Below are positions 30,601-40,639 of a stretch of 64,000 nucleotides of DNA, one piece after another. Position numbers and translations under genes: made by a program. Where the stretch lies: contig JAFGLM010000043.1 in the NCBI GenBank assembly GCA_016928055.1, forward strand, positions 1 through 64,000, given 5' to 3'. The notes beneath the pieces were generated by a model. It was given only the letters and a program-made list of their open reading frames with translations. It did not search any database and was not told the DNA's origin. Source of the stretch: Gammaproteobacteria bacterium. Its GTDB lineage: Bacteria; Pseudomonadota; Gammaproteobacteria; HTCC5015. Within the stretch, counting starts at the first letter, position 1. Each line of letters begins with the position of its first letter.

Positions 30601-31573
30601 CAGTAGCCTGGCCGGACGCAGTAGTCGTGTTTGGGATAAGACCATTGCAATGGGCAAGGAAATTGCGCCGAACAATCCACTATTTGCGGATGTGGCCGGT
30701 TCCGGACTGAAGGTTTCTGATTTTGCGCCGGCTAAACCTGAAACGGCCGATCTTGATTTAAGCGAGGCGCAGGGTTCCACTGCGCCAGATATCGAATTTG
30801 GTGAAGATGAAGGTGCCGCTGCTTCAACTGCAACGGATTTTGATCTCGATTTAAGTGAAGGCCAGGAAGAACTCGATGATACTTTGCTAGTACCGCCGGG
30901 GGGTGCAGATCGAACCGAAATTATGTCAACGGTTGATGTCGAGTCAGCGCAGGCGGATATAGAAAGGCATGATACTGATCTGCAGTTTGATCTGGATGCG
31001 GATGCAGATGACATCGCATCGGATCTGAATATTGATTTCAACGCCGATGAACTGGGTCTGGATACCGAGGTTGACGTTGACACGTCGATGGATGATTTGG
31101 ATAGTGAAACTCAGGTTGGCGACGATGATGCAACAGTCGCGATGGAAATGGCATTCAATCTGGACGATGAAAGCGCCGAACAAGACGATGCCTCTATTGA
31201 ACTGGATAGAGATGATTCAGGTGAAATCAATCTGGATGATGTTGATAGCGACGTTTTTGAGGCCGATGGCAATGCCAGTGACGATTTGCTTGCCGATCTT
31301 GATTTAGGCAGTAGCGACGGGTTGGAAGCCGCGTCGGTTGATACAGAATTTGAAATCCCGGAGGACGATGACACCATTATTGACGCTGATCTTGAAGACG
31401 AAACCATCAGCGGTGATATTGGTGACGAAGTCTCCACCAAACTTGATTTGGCCAAAGCCTATATGGATATGGGCGACTATGATGGCGCCAGCAGCACGCT
31501 CGAAGAAGTTGTGGCTGAGGGTGATGCTGCGCAACGAAAAGAAGCGGAAGAGTTGCTGGATCAAATTCATTAG
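27674..31573 (+). CDS. fimV: FimV-family polar assembly protein
   Basis: This 1299-residue inner-membrane protein is linked in Pseudomonas to type IV pilus secretin assembly and polar organisation. It starts at GTG with a signal peptide (about 1-24). Domains in order: FimV N-terminal domain (LGLGDIEVYSALNQPL onward), an acidic linker, a LysM peptidoglycan-binding domain (about 367-423, HLIESGDTLYDIASRY), a coiled coil (about 518-572), a second acidic linker, a transmembrane helix (about 751-773), a very acidic cytoplasmic region, and the C-terminal TPR-like FimV motif (DLAKAYMDMGDYDGA). The Asp/Glu-rich stretches are typical of the family. No pilus genes lie nearby. Confidence 0.94.
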   Translation: MRNRILAVIVVAGCVVSTLAHALGLGDIEVYSALNQPLVAEIELSSVRPGETDSMRVKLADEEAFMQAGVERPFYLTKLKFNLAVKPDGTQYINITTTGPIREPFLSFLVDVDWPRGRLVREYTVLLDPPVFAGAQQAPSTQSETQPVATAASAAGAPALIKRDETAATTDEFAFDEQPVEQAASPESVQTGQVTDFEEPETEVGWVESQTDTDDGFGLTEGAEPANLSAGLPDIEITTAEEEATVSVGEDEFATDDTLVAADQGPSEAVEDFSFEESLPAADSGELSYDESTEAYLDESEQPAYQEETPAERPVFSASGSEIPLPDINLFYDASLPYDEEATNALLAQFAAEDEARARGESVAAGAGEHLIESGDTLYDIASRYKAPDVTVNQAMLSILRYNPDAFIRDNINSVRKGFVLRIPDRESMLQIDSTEAMAEVRQQYALWREYRNQLVGAPSTAYDARTSDELTITDSGADADRSAGELSILSPGRDANASARASGAQEGSESGSSLYVDLQLAREQLQAERLEKAELQARLTDLTAQIETQDRMISLQNEQLAQLQQRLSELGDETSVTPTPSIDGVETAETTEPTEPAEPEEPVEVAETEAGQIETGLTLQAEPEDQALPGEDIAALEAEESPVAESLADVEATAEEAVSEAPYKADFETDFEPQLPGDEPLSLQPEAQGEPAEADSEAAAETAAIAEPVSTESKRPEGIAGFVYDFLDPPYKAMWVDFIDTAISTPLGNISIAILIAAGFGALILLLLWLAVKPKKKKPVKAQPVISDEEFDEEEEVHLTVQPSKPSFGERLSSMFAPITGLFRGGKKPSGIAAIAAQADHRAAAKKVATEYPDETESDSAIEDLGEIESFDETAKTAAEQASTETGGRFASTQKSITRPGVAQKPAVVQEELSDDTTQEVDVYLAYGLHDQAEELLTQALKMHPGKVEYRGKLLETYFAAGKKTEFEALAAELHSSLAGRSSRVWDKTIAMGKEIAPNNPLFADVAGSGLKVSDFAPAKPETADLDLSEAQGSTAPDIEFGEDEGAAASTATDFDLDLSEGQEELDDTLLVPPGGADRTEIMSTVDVESAQADIERHDTDLQFDLDADADDIASDLNIDFNADELGLDTEVDVDTSMDDLDSETQVGDDDATVAMEMAFNLDDESAEQDDASIELDRDDSGEINLDDVDSDVFEADGNASDDLLADLDLGSSDGLEAASVDTEFEIPEDDDTIIDADLEDETISGDIGDEVSTKLDLAKAYMDMGDYDGASSTLEEVVAEGDAAQRKEAEELLDQIH

Positions 31574-31625
31574 CCCCGCTTTAGCGCTTTCAGATCATTC
31601 CTGTCATTAACCCATCCACCTAACA

Positions 31626-32420
31626 TTGCGAATCGCCTGCGGAATAGAATACGACGGCAGTGCCTACCATGGTTGGCAGCGGCAGCAAAATGCCGTTTCT
31701 ATCCAGCAAGTGGTTGAAGGCGCCCTGAGCAAAGTCGCCAATCAAAGCATCGAGGTAATTTGCGCAGGTCGAACGGATAGTGGGGTGCATGCAACCGGCC
31801 AGGTCATTCATTTTGATACGACCGCCGAACGCGATGCGCACGCCTGGATGTTGGGCACCAACAGCAATCTACCCAAAGATGTCTCGGTGAGCTGGGCTCA
31901 GCCGGTCAGTAATGACTTTCACGCCCGATTTAAGGCTGTTGAACGCAGTTATCGATATATTGTATTGAATCGCTACACCCGCTCTGCCTTGTTGCATAAG
32001 CGGGTAACCTGGTGGCTGCATCCGGTTGAGGTGGAACGGATGCAAGTTGCCGCGCAATATTTGTTGGGTGAGCATGATTTTTCGTCTTTTCGGGCGGTCA
32101 ATTGTCAGGCGAAAACACCGGTCAGGACACTGCACGAGCTGAAAATTCATGCGCAGGGCCATGTTATATACATGGACTTACGAGCCGATGGCTTTTTGTA
32201 CCACATGGTACGAAATATCGCCGGTGTTTTGCTGAAAATCGGTACGGGTGAGAAACCCCTGGATTGGACACAGACGGTGTTGGAAGCGAAAAACAGGACT
32301 CAGGGCGGAATAACCGCGCCTGCACAGGGCTTGTATCTTACCGACGTCAGGTATCCGGATGAGTTTTCCATACCCCGCAGCGGCTATAAACCGGTATATG
32401 GAGACATTCTGGCAAATTAA
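31626..32420 (+). CDS. truA: tRNA pseudouridine synthase A
   Basis: This 264-residue enzyme makes pseudouridine at tRNA positions 38-40. The catalytic Asp lies in CAGRTDSGVHATGQVIHF, and YDGSAYHGWQRQ and FRAVNCQAK are conserved. The start is TTG; the second residue onward (RIACGIEYDGS) aligns with the usual N-terminus, so it is not truncated. It follows fimV by 52 bases as in Pseudomonas. Confidence 0.95.
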   Translation: MRIACGIEYDGSAYHGWQRQQNAVSIQQVVEGALSKVANQSIEVICAGRTDSGVHATGQVIHFDTTAERDAHAWMLGTNSNLPKDVSVSWAQPVSNDFHARFKAVERSYRYIVLNRYTRSALLHKRVTWWLHPVEVERMQVAAQYLLGEHDFSSFRAVNCQAKTPVRTLHELKIHAQGHVIYMDLRADGFLYHMVRNIAGVLLKIGTGEKPLDWTQTVLEAKNRTQGGITAPAQGLYLTDVRYPDEFSIPRSGYKPVYGDILAN

Positions 32421-32472
32421 TCAGCATTTGGTAACATGGCGGGCTCTTTAGCAAGCAAGAGAAAACGAAAGA

Positions 32473-33093
32473 GTGCGTACGCGAATCAAAATCTGCGGGA
32501 TTATTCAACCGGAAGATGCGCTGCTGGCCGCCGAGTTGGGTGTTGATGCGATTGGACTGAATTTCTACCAACCCAGCCCGCGTTATATTGGTATTGAACA
32601 GGCAGCTCGGCTGCTGCGTACCTTGCCCGCATTTGTTTCCACGGTAGGTTTGTTTATGAATGCTGATGGTGATGAGGTGAAATCAGTACTGGATACTGTT
32701 GCACTGGATTGCCTGCAATTTCACGGACAGGAATCACGCGATTTTTGCGAGTCATTTGGAAGGCCTTATATCAAATCGATAGCGATGATAGATAACGCGG
32801 ATATACATGCCTATACTGCGAAGTACCCGACCGCAGCCGCTTTTTTACTGGATGCCGTACAAGAGGGTGAAGCCGGTGGCAAAGGGCAAACCTTTGATTG
32901 GGAAACGATACCGGATAATTTGCCTAAGCCCTTAATTCTGGCGGGCGGTTTAACGCCGGAAAATGTTGCAACCGCAATCCGTCGTACAAACTGCTACGCG
33001 GTTGATGTCAGCAGCGGTGTTGAAACGCAAAAGGGTATTAAAAGCCAGAGTAAAATTCGACAGTTTGTACAGCAGGTCAATAGCGTTCAATGA
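32473..33093 (+). CDS. trpF: phosphoribosylanthranilate isomerase
   Basis: This 206-residue TIM-barrel enzyme performs the third step of tryptophan synthesis from anthranilate. The start is GTG. KICGI carries the catalytic Cys, and [16 protein letters not shown] and AGGLTPENV (phosphate binding) and DVSSGVE are all present. It is translationally coupled to trpB by ATGA. No leader-peptide attenuator is seen upstream. Confidence 0.96.
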   Translation: MRTRIKICGIIQPEDALLAAELGVDAIGLNFYQPSPRYIGIEQAARLLRTLPAFVSTVGLFMNADGDEVKSVLDTVALDCLQFHGQESRDFCESFGRPYIKSIAMIDNADIHAYTAKYPTAAAFLLDAVQEGEAGGKGQTFDWETIPDNLPKPLILAGGLTPENVATAIRRTNCYAVDVSSGVETQKGIKSQSKIRQFVQQVNSVQ

Positions 33094-34313
33094 GCCAGGC
33101 TTCTAAAAAAAATATCGACTATTTCAGCTATCCGGATGAAAGCGGGCATTTCGGTCCTTACGGTGGACGTTTTGTCGCCGAAACCCTGATGGGTCCGGTT
33201 CAGGAACTGACTAAAGCGTATATGCATTTGCGTCATGACGCTGGTTTTCGTGCTGAATTTGATCGCGATCTGGCCCATTATGTCGGTCGACCTTCGCCCT
33301 TGTATTTTGCGGAACGCCTGACGCTCGCAGCGGGCGGTGCAAAAATATATTTGAAGCGCGAAGATCTGAATCATACCGGTGCGCACAAAGTGAATAACAC
33401 GATTGGCCAGGCCTTGCTGGCCAAACATATGGGTAAAAAACGTGTTATTGCCGAAACCGGCGCTGGTCAGCATGGCGTGGCAACCGCCACGGTGGCGGCA
33501 CGTCTCGGTATGGAATGTGTGGTTTATATGGGAGAGGAAGACATTCATCGCCAGGCGCCTAATGTTTACCGCATGAAATTACTGGGTGCCGAGCTGGTTT
33601 CGGTTAAATCCGGATCTCGCACGCTGAAAGACGCCATGAACGAAGCGATGCGCGACTGGGTGACGAATGTTGACAGCACGTTTTATATCATCGGTACGGT
33701 TGCCGGCCCGCATCCCTACCCAACACTGGTGCGCGATTTTCAATCGATTATCGGCCGTGAGACTCGAGAGCAGATTCTGAGCCTGGAAGGTCGTCTTCCC
33801 GATGCGCTGGTTGCCTGCGTGGGCGGTGGTTCCAATGCGATTGGTTTGTTCTATCCGTTTTTAAATGAGCCGAACGTCGCACTCTATGGCGTCGAAGCAG
33901 CAGGCGAGGGCATGGCAACGGGACGGCATGCGGCACCACTGGCGGCCGGGAAATCCGGCGTCCTGCATGGCAACCGTACGTATTTGATGGAAGATGACAA
34001 CGGGCAGATTATCGAGACGCATTCAATCTCAGCCGGACTTGATTATCCGGGTGTGGGACCGGAGCATGCATGGTTAAAAGACAGCGGCCGCGCGAAGTAT
34101 GTCAATGTTACCGACCGGCAAGCGCTGGGAGCCTTTCACCAACTAACGCGATTGGAAGGCATCATCCCGGCTCTGGAATCGGCGCATGCGCTGGCATTTG
34201 TACCCGAACTGGCTGCCAGTATGCAGTCCGAGCAGATTATTGTCGTTAATCTTTCCGGTCGCGGTGATAAGGATATCAACACCGTTGCGGATCTGGAGGG
34301 AATTACGTTGTGA
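33090..34313 (+). CDS. trpB: tryptophan synthase beta subunit
   Basis: This 407-residue PLP enzyme joins indole and serine. The PLP Lys is in [17 protein letters not shown], with [15 protein letters not shown] and the phosphate-binding GGGSNAIG. It overlaps trpF by 4 bases and trpA by 4 bases (GTGA), so the three are one translational unit. [12 protein letters not shown] is the usual N-terminus. Confidence 0.97.
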   Translation: MSQASKKNIDYFSYPDESGHFGPYGGRFVAETLMGPVQELTKAYMHLRHDAGFRAEFDRDLAHYVGRPSPLYFAERLTLAAGGAKIYLKREDLNHTGAHKVNNTIGQALLAKHMGKKRVIAETGAGQHGVATATVAARLGMECVVYMGEEDIHRQAPNVYRMKLLGAELVSVKSGSRTLKDAMNEAMRDWVTNVDSTFYIIGTVAGPHPYPTLVRDFQSIIGRETREQILSLEGRLPDALVACVGGGSNAIGLFYPFLNEPNVALYGVEAAGEGMATGRHAAPLAAGKSGVLHGNRTYLMEDDNGQIIETHSISAGLDYPGVGPEHAWLKDSGRAKYVNVTDRQALGAFHQLTRLEGIIPALESAHALAFVPELAASMQSEQIIVVNLSGRGDKDINTVADLEGITL

Positions 34314-35137
34314 GCCGATTAGCCGCAACCTTCGAGCGATTGGATAAAGCCGGTAAAACTGCTTTGATCCCCTATATCACCGCAGGCGACCCACAACCCG
34401 CGGCAACGGTCGATTTTATGCATAAACTGGTGGCTGCCGGCGCGGACGTTATCGAGTTAGGTGTACCGTTTTCAGACCCCATGGCGGACGGTCCCGTGAT
34501 TCAGCTTGCCTGCGAACGTGCGTTGGCACATGGCATGAGTCTCACGAAGGTGTTGGAGCAGGTTGGTGAGTTTAGACAGCAGAACAATCAGACACCGGTT
34601 GTTTTAATGGGCTACGCGAATCCACTGGAAGTGATGGGATATAAACCGTTTGCCGAGCAGGCCTCCAAAGCGGGTGTTGACGGAATGCTGGTGGTGGATT
34701 TACCGCCTGAAGAAGCAGAAGATGTATTGCCGCATTTTCTGAAAAACGGTATCGATCCAATTTTTTTATTGGCACCCACTTCATCCGAACAACGCATAAA
34801 GATGATTTGCGAATGTGCTTCCGGATATGTCTACTATGTTTCGTTAAAAGGCGTGACCGGTGCAGCCAGTTTGAATGTGCAGCAGGTTAAAGAGAAATTG
34901 CAGCAAATAAGACAGCATACCCGTCTGCCGATAGGGGTCGGATTCGGTGTCAGAGATCCGGAAACCGCATCGCAACTGGGCAAGGTTGCCGATGCTGTGG
35001 TGGTTGGTAGCGCAATTGTGGCCCGCATCGCAGAACACGCTGATAATATCGAACTCGGAGGTAATAAAATCGCTGAACTGATTGCAAATATGCGTACAGC
35101 GATGGATTCAGTAGACTGGCCTGTAAAAACAGCCTGA
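34310..35137 (+). CDS. trpA: tryptophan synthase alpha subunit
   Basis: This 275-residue TIM-barrel subunit cleaves indole-3-glycerol phosphate. Catalytic Glu is in [19 protein letters not shown] and Asp in [11 protein letters not shown]. The phosphate-binding [10 protein letters not shown] and VVVGSAIV are kept. The GTG start overlaps the trpB stop. Its partner is TrpB immediately upstream. Confidence 0.97.
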   Translation: MSRLAATFERLDKAGKTALIPYITAGDPQPAATVDFMHKLVAAGADVIELGVPFSDPMADGPVIQLACERALAHGMSLTKVLEQVGEFRQQNNQTPVVLMGYANPLEVMGYKPFAEQASKAGVDGMLVVDLPPEEAEDVLPHFLKNGIDPIFLLAPTSSEQRIKMICECASGYVYYVSLKGVTGAASLNVQQVKEKLQQIRQHTRLPIGVGFGVRDPETASQLGKVADAVVVGSAIVARIAEHADNIELGGNKIAELIANMRTAMDSVDWPVKTA

Positions 35138-35167
35138 ACAAAACGGGTAAAGCGAGCAAAATCGAAC

Positions 35168-36058
35168 ATGAATTGGTTTGAGAAATTAATTCCATCCAAG
35201 GTTGGCAGTAATGGTAAGAAAGCCGTCGTGCCTGAGGGTGTATGGGTTAAATGCGATGCCTGCAACAGCGTGCTGTATTGCGAAGAACTGGATCGCAACC
35301 TGCGGGTCTGTCCGAAATGCAACCACCATCATCGCATCGGTGCGCGACTTCGACTGAAGCAGTTTCTGGATGAAGGATCGAGTGAAGAAATTGGCGTTGA
35401 CGTTGTGCCGATTGATTTTCTGCGTTTCAAGGATACAAAAAAGTATCGTGAACGCCTGCTTACATTTCAAAAATCTACCGGTGAAACCGATGCTCTGGTT
35501 GTCATGCAAGGAAAGTTGAAGGGCATGCCGTTAGTTGCTGCTGCATTTGAATTCCGGTTTATTGGCGGTTCAATGGGATCGGTAGTCGGCGAACGTTTTA
35601 CTCGGGGTGCCATGCGAGCGCTAAAACTCAAGATACCCTACGTTTGTTTCAGCGCCAGTGGTGGTGCACGCATGCAGGAGGGTTTGACCTCTCTGATGCA
35701 AATGGCAAAAACCAGCGCCATTCTTTCGAAATTATCACGAGCCGGTATTCCATTTATTTCTGTGTTAACAGATCCGACCACGGGTGGCGTTTCGGCGAGT
35801 CTTGCGATGTTAGGCGATATTAACATTGCAGAACCTAAAGCCTTAATCGGTTTTGCCGGGCCGCGAGTTATCGAACAAACTGTGCGCGAGAAATTGCCGG
35901 AGGGTTTTCAACGCAGTGAATTCTTACAGGAACACGGCACCATTGATATGATTGTTGATCGGCGTGAAATGCGTAATCTGATTTATTCAATATTGACTAT
36001 CCTTTACAAACATTCCTCCTCGAAAGCTAATGGAGCCGATGGTCCGGCAACGTTGTAA
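35168..36058 (+). CDS. accD: acetyl-CoA carboxylase carboxyltransferase subunit beta
   Basis: This 296-residue subunit transfers CO2 from carboxybiotin to acetyl-CoA. A four-Cys zinc ribbon lies at the N-terminus ([12 protein letters not shown] and CPKCNHHH). The crotonase-like domain has [14 protein letters not shown] and SGGARMQEG. The accA partner is not in the window. Order trpA-accD-folC-dedD-cvpA-purF is conserved in gammaproteobacteria. Confidence 0.97.
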   Translation: MNWFEKLIPSKVGSNGKKAVVPEGVWVKCDACNSVLYCEELDRNLRVCPKCNHHHRIGARLRLKQFLDEGSSEEIGVDVVPIDFLRFKDTKKYRERLLTFQKSTGETDALVVMQGKLKGMPLVAAAFEFRFIGGSMGSVVGERFTRGAMRALKLKIPYVCFSASGGARMQEGLTSLMQMAKTSAILSKLSRAGIPFISVLTDPTTGGVSASLAMLGDINIAEPKALIGFAGPRVIEQTVREKLPEGFQRSEFLQEHGTIDMIVDRREMRNLIYSILTILYKHSSSKANGADGPATL

Positions 36059-36098
36059 GCTGTTAATACGTCAGTGAACAGCCTCGTAGTCAAATAAT

Positions 36099-37373
36099 AT
36101 GGGGCAGAAATTTGCTCAATTAGTTGAATGGCTGCAATGGCAGGAATCATTGCATGCAACCGAAATTGACCTCGGTCTCGAACGCGTTAGTCAGGTGTAC
36201 GGACAACTTGGCATCCGCTCACTCGCTGACAAGGTGATCACCGTTGCAGGCACGAATGGAAAAGGTTCCTGTGTTGCATTTCTTGAAAAACTTTATCTGG
36301 CTGCTGGTTATCGTACCGGCAGTTACACTTCTCCGCACTTGTTGCGCTACAACGAACGAATTTCCATTGCCGGCGAATACGCTACTGATGAAATAATAAT
36401 GCAGGCCTTTGAGGCAGTTGATCAGGCGCGCGGCGATGGTTCATTAACCTACTTTGAGTTCGGTACTTTGGCGGCGTTCTACCTGTTCGCCCAAAAACCG
36501 CTTGATGTGGTAATACTCGAGGTTGGGATGGGCGGTCGACTGGATGCAACCAATATCATTAATGCTGATGCAGCGTTGATTACAGCAATTGGTTTGGATC
36601 ATCAAATGTGGCTGGGGCCGAACCGAGAAGATATTGCACTGGAAAAAGCCGGCATTCTGCGGACCGGACAATACGCAGTGTGCGGCGATCGTCAGCCACC
36701 CACCAGTCTTGGTCGCGTCGCCGAAACGCTGGCGACAAAACTGCATTATCTGGGACGCGATTTTGATTACAGTGTTTTAGAATCGAACTGGCGTTGGCAT
36801 AGTGGAGAGCAGGAATTTGCCGATTTGCCATTTCCGAAGTTCTGCAACCGGGCGCAGCTCGACAATATTGCTTGTTCGTTAAAAATTGCTGAGTTGTTGC
36901 ACGCCAGCCTGCCCTTTACGCGCAATCATCTTGAGTTGGCTTTGGAACGATATTCTCTGCCAGGACGTTGCCAGGTTATTGAGGATTTTCCAGAGGTCTG
37001 GCTGGATGTTGCTCATAATCCGCAAGCAGCTGCTGTTTTAGCCGACGCATTAACCGACGCGCCACGCAGAGTGACCCATTTTGTTGCAGGATTTTTGGCC
37101 GACAAAGATGCCGCGGGGATTATGGATACGCTCGCGTCGAAATCGGCTCACTGGTATCTGGCGGCACCACAATGTGCTCGGGCAATGCCGATACAGGCTT
37201 TGCGGCAAATAGTGCCTGAGCATGCTCAGTCTCCCGTGAGCTATCACAATAATATCGCCGCCGCATTTGCGCATGCCAGGCAGCAGGCCGATAGTTCAGA
37301 CAGGATAGTCGTGACGGGTTCTTTTTATACGGTTGCAGAAGTTATGGCAGAGCATTACAGCAAACGTTTATAA
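36099..37373 (+). CDS. folC: bifunctional dihydrofolate synthase/folylpolyglutamate synthase
   Basis: This 424-residue Mur-ligase-like enzyme adds glutamate to dihydropteroate and folates. The P-loop is AGTNGKGSCVAF (about residues 49-60), followed by YTSPHLLRYNERI and EVGMGGRLDATN. LDVAHNPQAA marks the C-terminal domain. All motifs are intact. The stop precedes the dedD start by about 30 bases. Confidence 0.96.
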   Translation: MGQKFAQLVEWLQWQESLHATEIDLGLERVSQVYGQLGIRSLADKVITVAGTNGKGSCVAFLEKLYLAAGYRTGSYTSPHLLRYNERISIAGEYATDEIIMQAFEAVDQARGDGSLTYFEFGTLAAFYLFAQKPLDVVILEVGMGGRLDATNIINADAALITAIGLDHQMWLGPNREDIALEKAGILRTGQYAVCGDRQPPTSLGRVAETLATKLHYLGRDFDYSVLESNWRWHSGEQEFADLPFPKFCNRAQLDNIACSLKIAELLHASLPFTRNHLELALERYSLPGRCQVIEDFPEVWLDVAHNPQAAAVLADALTDAPRRVTHFVAGFLADKDAAGIMDTLASKSAHWYLAAPQCARAMPIQALRQIVPEHAQSPVSYHNNIAAAFAHARQQADSSDRIVVTGSFYTVAEVMAEHYSKRL

Positions 37374-37404
37374 TACGCACACCTTCCAAGGGGGCTCGAG
37401 AGGA

Positions 37405-38001
37405 TTGAATTCGGTACTCAAACAACGTCTTATCGGCGCATTTGTCCTTGTTGCACTGGGCGTCATCTTTGTTCCAATGCTGCTTGAACGCGGTTCTGAG
37501 GATTCCAGGCTCAGCGTACGTATGGAAATTCCCAAGAAACCCGATATTTCTTCTCAAGATAGCCTGAATAATCCACCCAAAATTAAACCAATAGAACCCC
37601 TGCAACCGATAGAACAGGCTATCGCTGCCGCCAAGCAGGAAAAATCTGAGTCAAAACCAGCAGTTAAACCGGCGATTGCTGAAGTAAAACCTGATCCACC
37701 GGTTAGTCAAAGTAAGCCTGCTGCTGCTTCTACCGAGAAAGCGTCGCCGACCACAACAAAAGCGAGTGATAAGTGGATCGTTCAGGTTGGTAGCTTCAGT
37801 CGAGAAGAGAATGCGCAGGTACTAAGGGATAAGCTGAAAAGCAGTGGTTTTGCTGCGTACCAAGAATCAGCTAAATCAGATGTCGGACCGGTTTACCGTG
37901 TCAGAATAGGACCGCTCAAAAACAGGGCTGAAGCTGAAAAACTGGTTAGTAAATTATTAAAGCAGGGCGGTTATCGAGCAATGGTTCTGAATGGCGATTA
38001 A
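37405..38001 (+). CDS. dedD: DedD-like SPOR-domain protein
   Basis: From TTG 37405 the protein has 198 residues: a short cytosolic start, one membrane helix (LIGAFVLVALGVIFVPMLLE, about 9-28), a Pro/Lys-rich periplasmic linker and a C-terminal SPOR domain (about 122-198, WIVQVGSFSREENAQVLRD). SPOR domains bind denuded septal glycan, placing it at the division site. The frame is open to an ATG at 37333 overlapping folC; the helix position favours the later start. GGGGG lies 10 bases before the TTG. Confidence 0.88.
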   Translation: MNSVLKQRLIGAFVLVALGVIFVPMLLERGSEDSRLSVRMEIPKKPDISSQDSLNNPPKIKPIEPLQPIEQAIAAAKQEKSESKPAVKPAIAEVKPDPPVSQSKPAAASTEKASPTTTKASDKWIVQVGSFSREENAQVLRDKLKSSGFAAYQESAKSDVGPVYRVRIGPLKNRAEAEKLVSKLLKQGGYRAMVLNGD

Positions 38002-38030
38002 ACAATATATATCACGCGGCGGAGATCAAG

Positions 38031-38519
38031 ATGCCATGGTTTGATATTTTTATTCTTCTCGTGATCTTGATTTCAACGGTTGTCAGTATCGTACGTGGTT
38101 TCGCCAAGGATTCCATTTCGCTGGCCGCCTGGATACTGGCTTTTGTAATCGCCCTGAGTCTGGCGGACAAATTTGCGATTATTCTGCCGGATTCAATGGA
38201 GAATCCGCGCTTGCGAGTTGGTGTTTCAATTGCGGTTTTATTTCTGGCAACGCTTATCATGGGGATGATTGCCAACTTTTTGTTGGCAGGTTTTATCAAC
38301 ATGGTGAAGATGCAAAATATTGATCGCGGTTTAGGCGCTTTGTTTGGGTTTGCGCGTGGCGTTGTTATTGTGTGTTTATTGGTCGTGTTGGGTTCATACA
38401 TCGGACTCAATGAAGCAGACTGGTGGGAAGATTCAGCACTGGTTGCATCAGCGGAAGGTGTGCTTGACTATATTGAACCGTTATTACCGAATGATTTTGC
38501 CAGATATATTAAAGTGTAA
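38031..38519 (+). CDS. cvpA: CvpA-family membrane protein
   Basis: This 162-residue protein has four predicted membrane helices, starting FDIFILLVILISTVVSIVRGF. RGF-KDSISLAAWILAF and GLGALFGFARGVVIV are the family signatures. CvpA is needed for colicin V production in E. coli and is linked to envelope stress; its mechanism is unresolved. GGAG precedes the ATG. It is followed by purF, the pairing found in most gammaproteobacteria. Confidence 0.93.
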   Translation: MPWFDIFILLVILISTVVSIVRGFAKDSISLAAWILAFVIALSLADKFAIILPDSMENPRLRVGVSIAVLFLATLIMGMIANFLLAGFINMVKMQNIDRGLGALFGFARGVVIVCLLVVLGSYIGLNEADWWEDSALVASAEGVLDYIEPLLPNDFARYIKV

Positions 38520-38545
38520 TTTGACAGTGAAGGGTCCCATATAAA

Positions 38546-40063
38546 ATGTGTGGAGTGGTTGGTGTAGTAGGTTGTGGATCGGTTAACCAGATTCTGTACG
38601 ACAGTTTAACGTTGTTACAGCACCGTGGTCAGGATGCAGCCGGAATAGTGACCTGTAATAAGGCCGGCAAAACCTTTACTCGAAAATCATTGGGACTTGT
38701 TCGTGATGTGTTTCGTGAGATGCATATGTTGCGTTTACAGGGCAAGATGGGCATCGGCCATGTTCGTTATCCCACTGCCGGTTGCGCAGCAGCGTCTGCG
38801 GAAGTGCAGCCGTTTTATGTTAATTCCCCTTTTGGAATTGCGTTAGGACACAATGGCAATCTGACCAACGCCAAAGAGCTGCACGCAAGCCTGTTTGCTG
38901 CAGATCGCCGTCATATCAATACCTCTTCTGATTCAGAGATATTGTTGAATGTATTTGCGCATGAGCTGCACAAGCATAGCCAGGCGGAATTGACCGCCGA
39001 GGATATTTTTTATGCGGTGGCGGGTGTGCATCGCCGATTAAAAGGTGCTTACGCAATTGTTGCCTTGATCGCCGGTCGCGGTATTGTTGGATTTCGTGAT
39101 CCGCATGGTATCAGACCTTTGGTTTACGGCATGCGCGAAACTGCAAAAGGCGAAGAATATATGATCGCATCTGAGAGCGTGGCGCTGGAAGGATGCGGCT
39201 TTACATTGATTCGCGATCTGGAACCGGGTGAAGCAATCTTTATCAGTCCAGGTGGCGAAGTATCAACACGGCAATGCGCTGATCAAATTACCAGAACGCA
39301 TTGCATATTTGAATATGTCTATTTCGCAAGACCCGACAGTGTCATGGATCAGGTTTCAGTGCATCGAGCCAGAATGCGCATGGGACAGAAGCTGGCAGAA
39401 AAAATAACTTCCTTTTGGCCAAATCATGATATCGATGTGGTGATACCGATACCTGATACCAGCCGCACTTCTGCATTGGAGCTGGCATTAAGTTTAAATT
39501 TGACCTATCGCGAAGGATTTATTAAAAATCGTTATATCGGTCGTACTTTCATCATGCCGGGCCAGACCGAGCGTGCCAAGTCTGTACGACATAAGTTAAA
39601 TCCGATATCGGTGGAGTTTAAAGACAAGAATGTCCTGCTGGTCGATGATTCAATCGTACGTGGTACGACTTCGGAACAAATTATTCAATTGGCGCGGGAT
39701 GCGGGCGCACGTAAAGTGTATATGGCATCCGCCTCACCGCCGGTGCGTTATCCGAATGTATATGGCATTGATATGCCGGCGGCGTCGGAATTTGTCGCGT
39801 ACAACCGTACTATTGATGAAATTGGCGAAACGATCGGTGCTGATAAACTCATCTATCAGGACCTGGATGATTTAGTTGGTGCTGTCAAGCATGGCAATCC
39901 AACTTTGTCGGATTTCGATTGTTCCTGTTTTAATGGCAAATACATTACCGGCGATATTGACGAAGCTTATTTGAGTGAACTCGAGAAGTGTCGTAGTGAC
40001 AGTGCAAAGCTTAGGGATGTGTTCGACGAGAATAATGATGAGTCCTGTTACAGTGAAAACTAG
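38546..40063 (+). CDS. purF: amidophosphoribosyltransferase
   Basis: This 505-residue enzyme performs the first committed purine step. The N-terminal nucleophile Cys2 (MCGVVGVVG) is exposed after Met removal. RGQDAAGI and GHVRYPT belong to the glutaminase domain. The PRPP-binding loop [14 protein letters not shown] lies in the phosphoribosyltransferase domain. No propeptide or iron-sulfur Cys pattern is seen, as in the E. coli type. No PurR box was found upstream. Confidence 0.97.
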   Translation: MCGVVGVVGCGSVNQILYDSLTLLQHRGQDAAGIVTCNKAGKTFTRKSLGLVRDVFREMHMLRLQGKMGIGHVRYPTAGCAAASAEVQPFYVNSPFGIALGHNGNLTNAKELHASLFAADRRHINTSSDSEILLNVFAHELHKHSQAELTAEDIFYAVAGVHRRLKGAYAIVALIAGRGIVGFRDPHGIRPLVYGMRETAKGEEYMIASESVALEGCGFTLIRDLEPGEAIFISPGGEVSTRQCADQITRTHCIFEYVYFARPDSVMDQVSVHRARMRMGQKLAEKITSFWPNHDIDVVIPIPDTSRTSALELALSLNLTYREGFIKNRYIGRTFIMPGQTERAKSVRHKLNPISVEFKDKNVLLVDDSIVRGTTSEQIIQLARDAGARKVYMASASPPVRYPNVYGIDMPAASEFVAYNRTIDEIGETIGADKLIYQDLDDLVGAVKHGNPTLSDFDCSCFNGKYITGDIDEAYLSELEKCRSDSAKLRDVFDENNDESCYSEN

Positions 40064-40085
40064 TTTCCGGCTGAAGTAACGGGTA

Positions 40086-40625
40086 GTGGCTTATCAATGG
40101 GAAAAAATTGCTTTTCAGAATCTGGAGAAATATCAATCCGGTCAGACCGTTATTCTAATCAGGCTCGACCAACAGAAGCTTTATCTCTTTGACAGTCAAT
40201 CCTTGGTTTGCAGTTATCCTATTTCGTCTTCACGTTATGGTATCGGTTGCGATCAGGATAGCCGGTGTACACCCACAGGGATTCATCGCATCGCCGAAAA
40301 AATTGGTCAGCAATGTCAGCACGGTGAAATTTTAAGAGCACGCATAGCCATCGGCGAAATTGCCGAGATTAACAAAGATGCAACAGCCGGCGGAGACGAT
40401 GTTATTACCTCGCGTATCATGTGGTTGCAGGGACTGGAGTCAGGACTCAATCTGGGTGCTGGTGTTGATTCGTATCAGCGCTACATTTATATCCATGGCA
40501 CTAATGAAGAAGGCCTGATTGGTCAACCTGCTTCTCAGGGCTGTATTCGCATGAAGAATGATGATGTCATGGATTTGTTTGACAAAGTGGAAGAGGGCGC
40601 TCTGGTATTGATATTGCCTGAATAG
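40086..40625 (+). CDS. L,D-transpeptidase (YkuD), no visible signal peptide
   Basis: This 179-residue YkuD-fold enzyme starts at GTG. The active-site motif is HGTNEEGLIGQPASQGCIRM (Cys near residue 156) with the upstream His. ILIRLDQQKLYLF is the usual first strand. YkuD proteins cross-link peptidoglycan or attach lipoproteins in the periplasm, yet no N-terminal hydrophobic segment is seen. It may be exported by another route, be missing its true start, or act differently. It lies 22 bases after purF and converges with another YkuD gene. Confidence 0.85.
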   Translation: MAYQWEKIAFQNLEKYQSGQTVILIRLDQQKLYLFDSQSLVCSYPISSSRYGIGCDQDSRCTPTGIHRIAEKIGQQCQHGEILRARIAIGEIAEINKDATAGGDDVITSRIMWLQGLESGLNLGAGVDSYQRYIYIHGTNEEGLIGQPASQGCIRMKNDDVMDLFDKVEEGALVLILPE

Positions 40626-40639
40626 CTATTTGAGATTAT

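Noticed and set aside
28190-31300. Acidic repeats in fimV as DNA repeats or a frameshift artefact
   Set aside because: They are low-complexity Asp/Glu stretches typical of FimV; the frame is continuous with all domains in order.
32421-32472. trp attenuator or leader peptide
   Set aside because: The gap before trpF is only 52 bases and has no Trp-rich short ORF or terminator pair.
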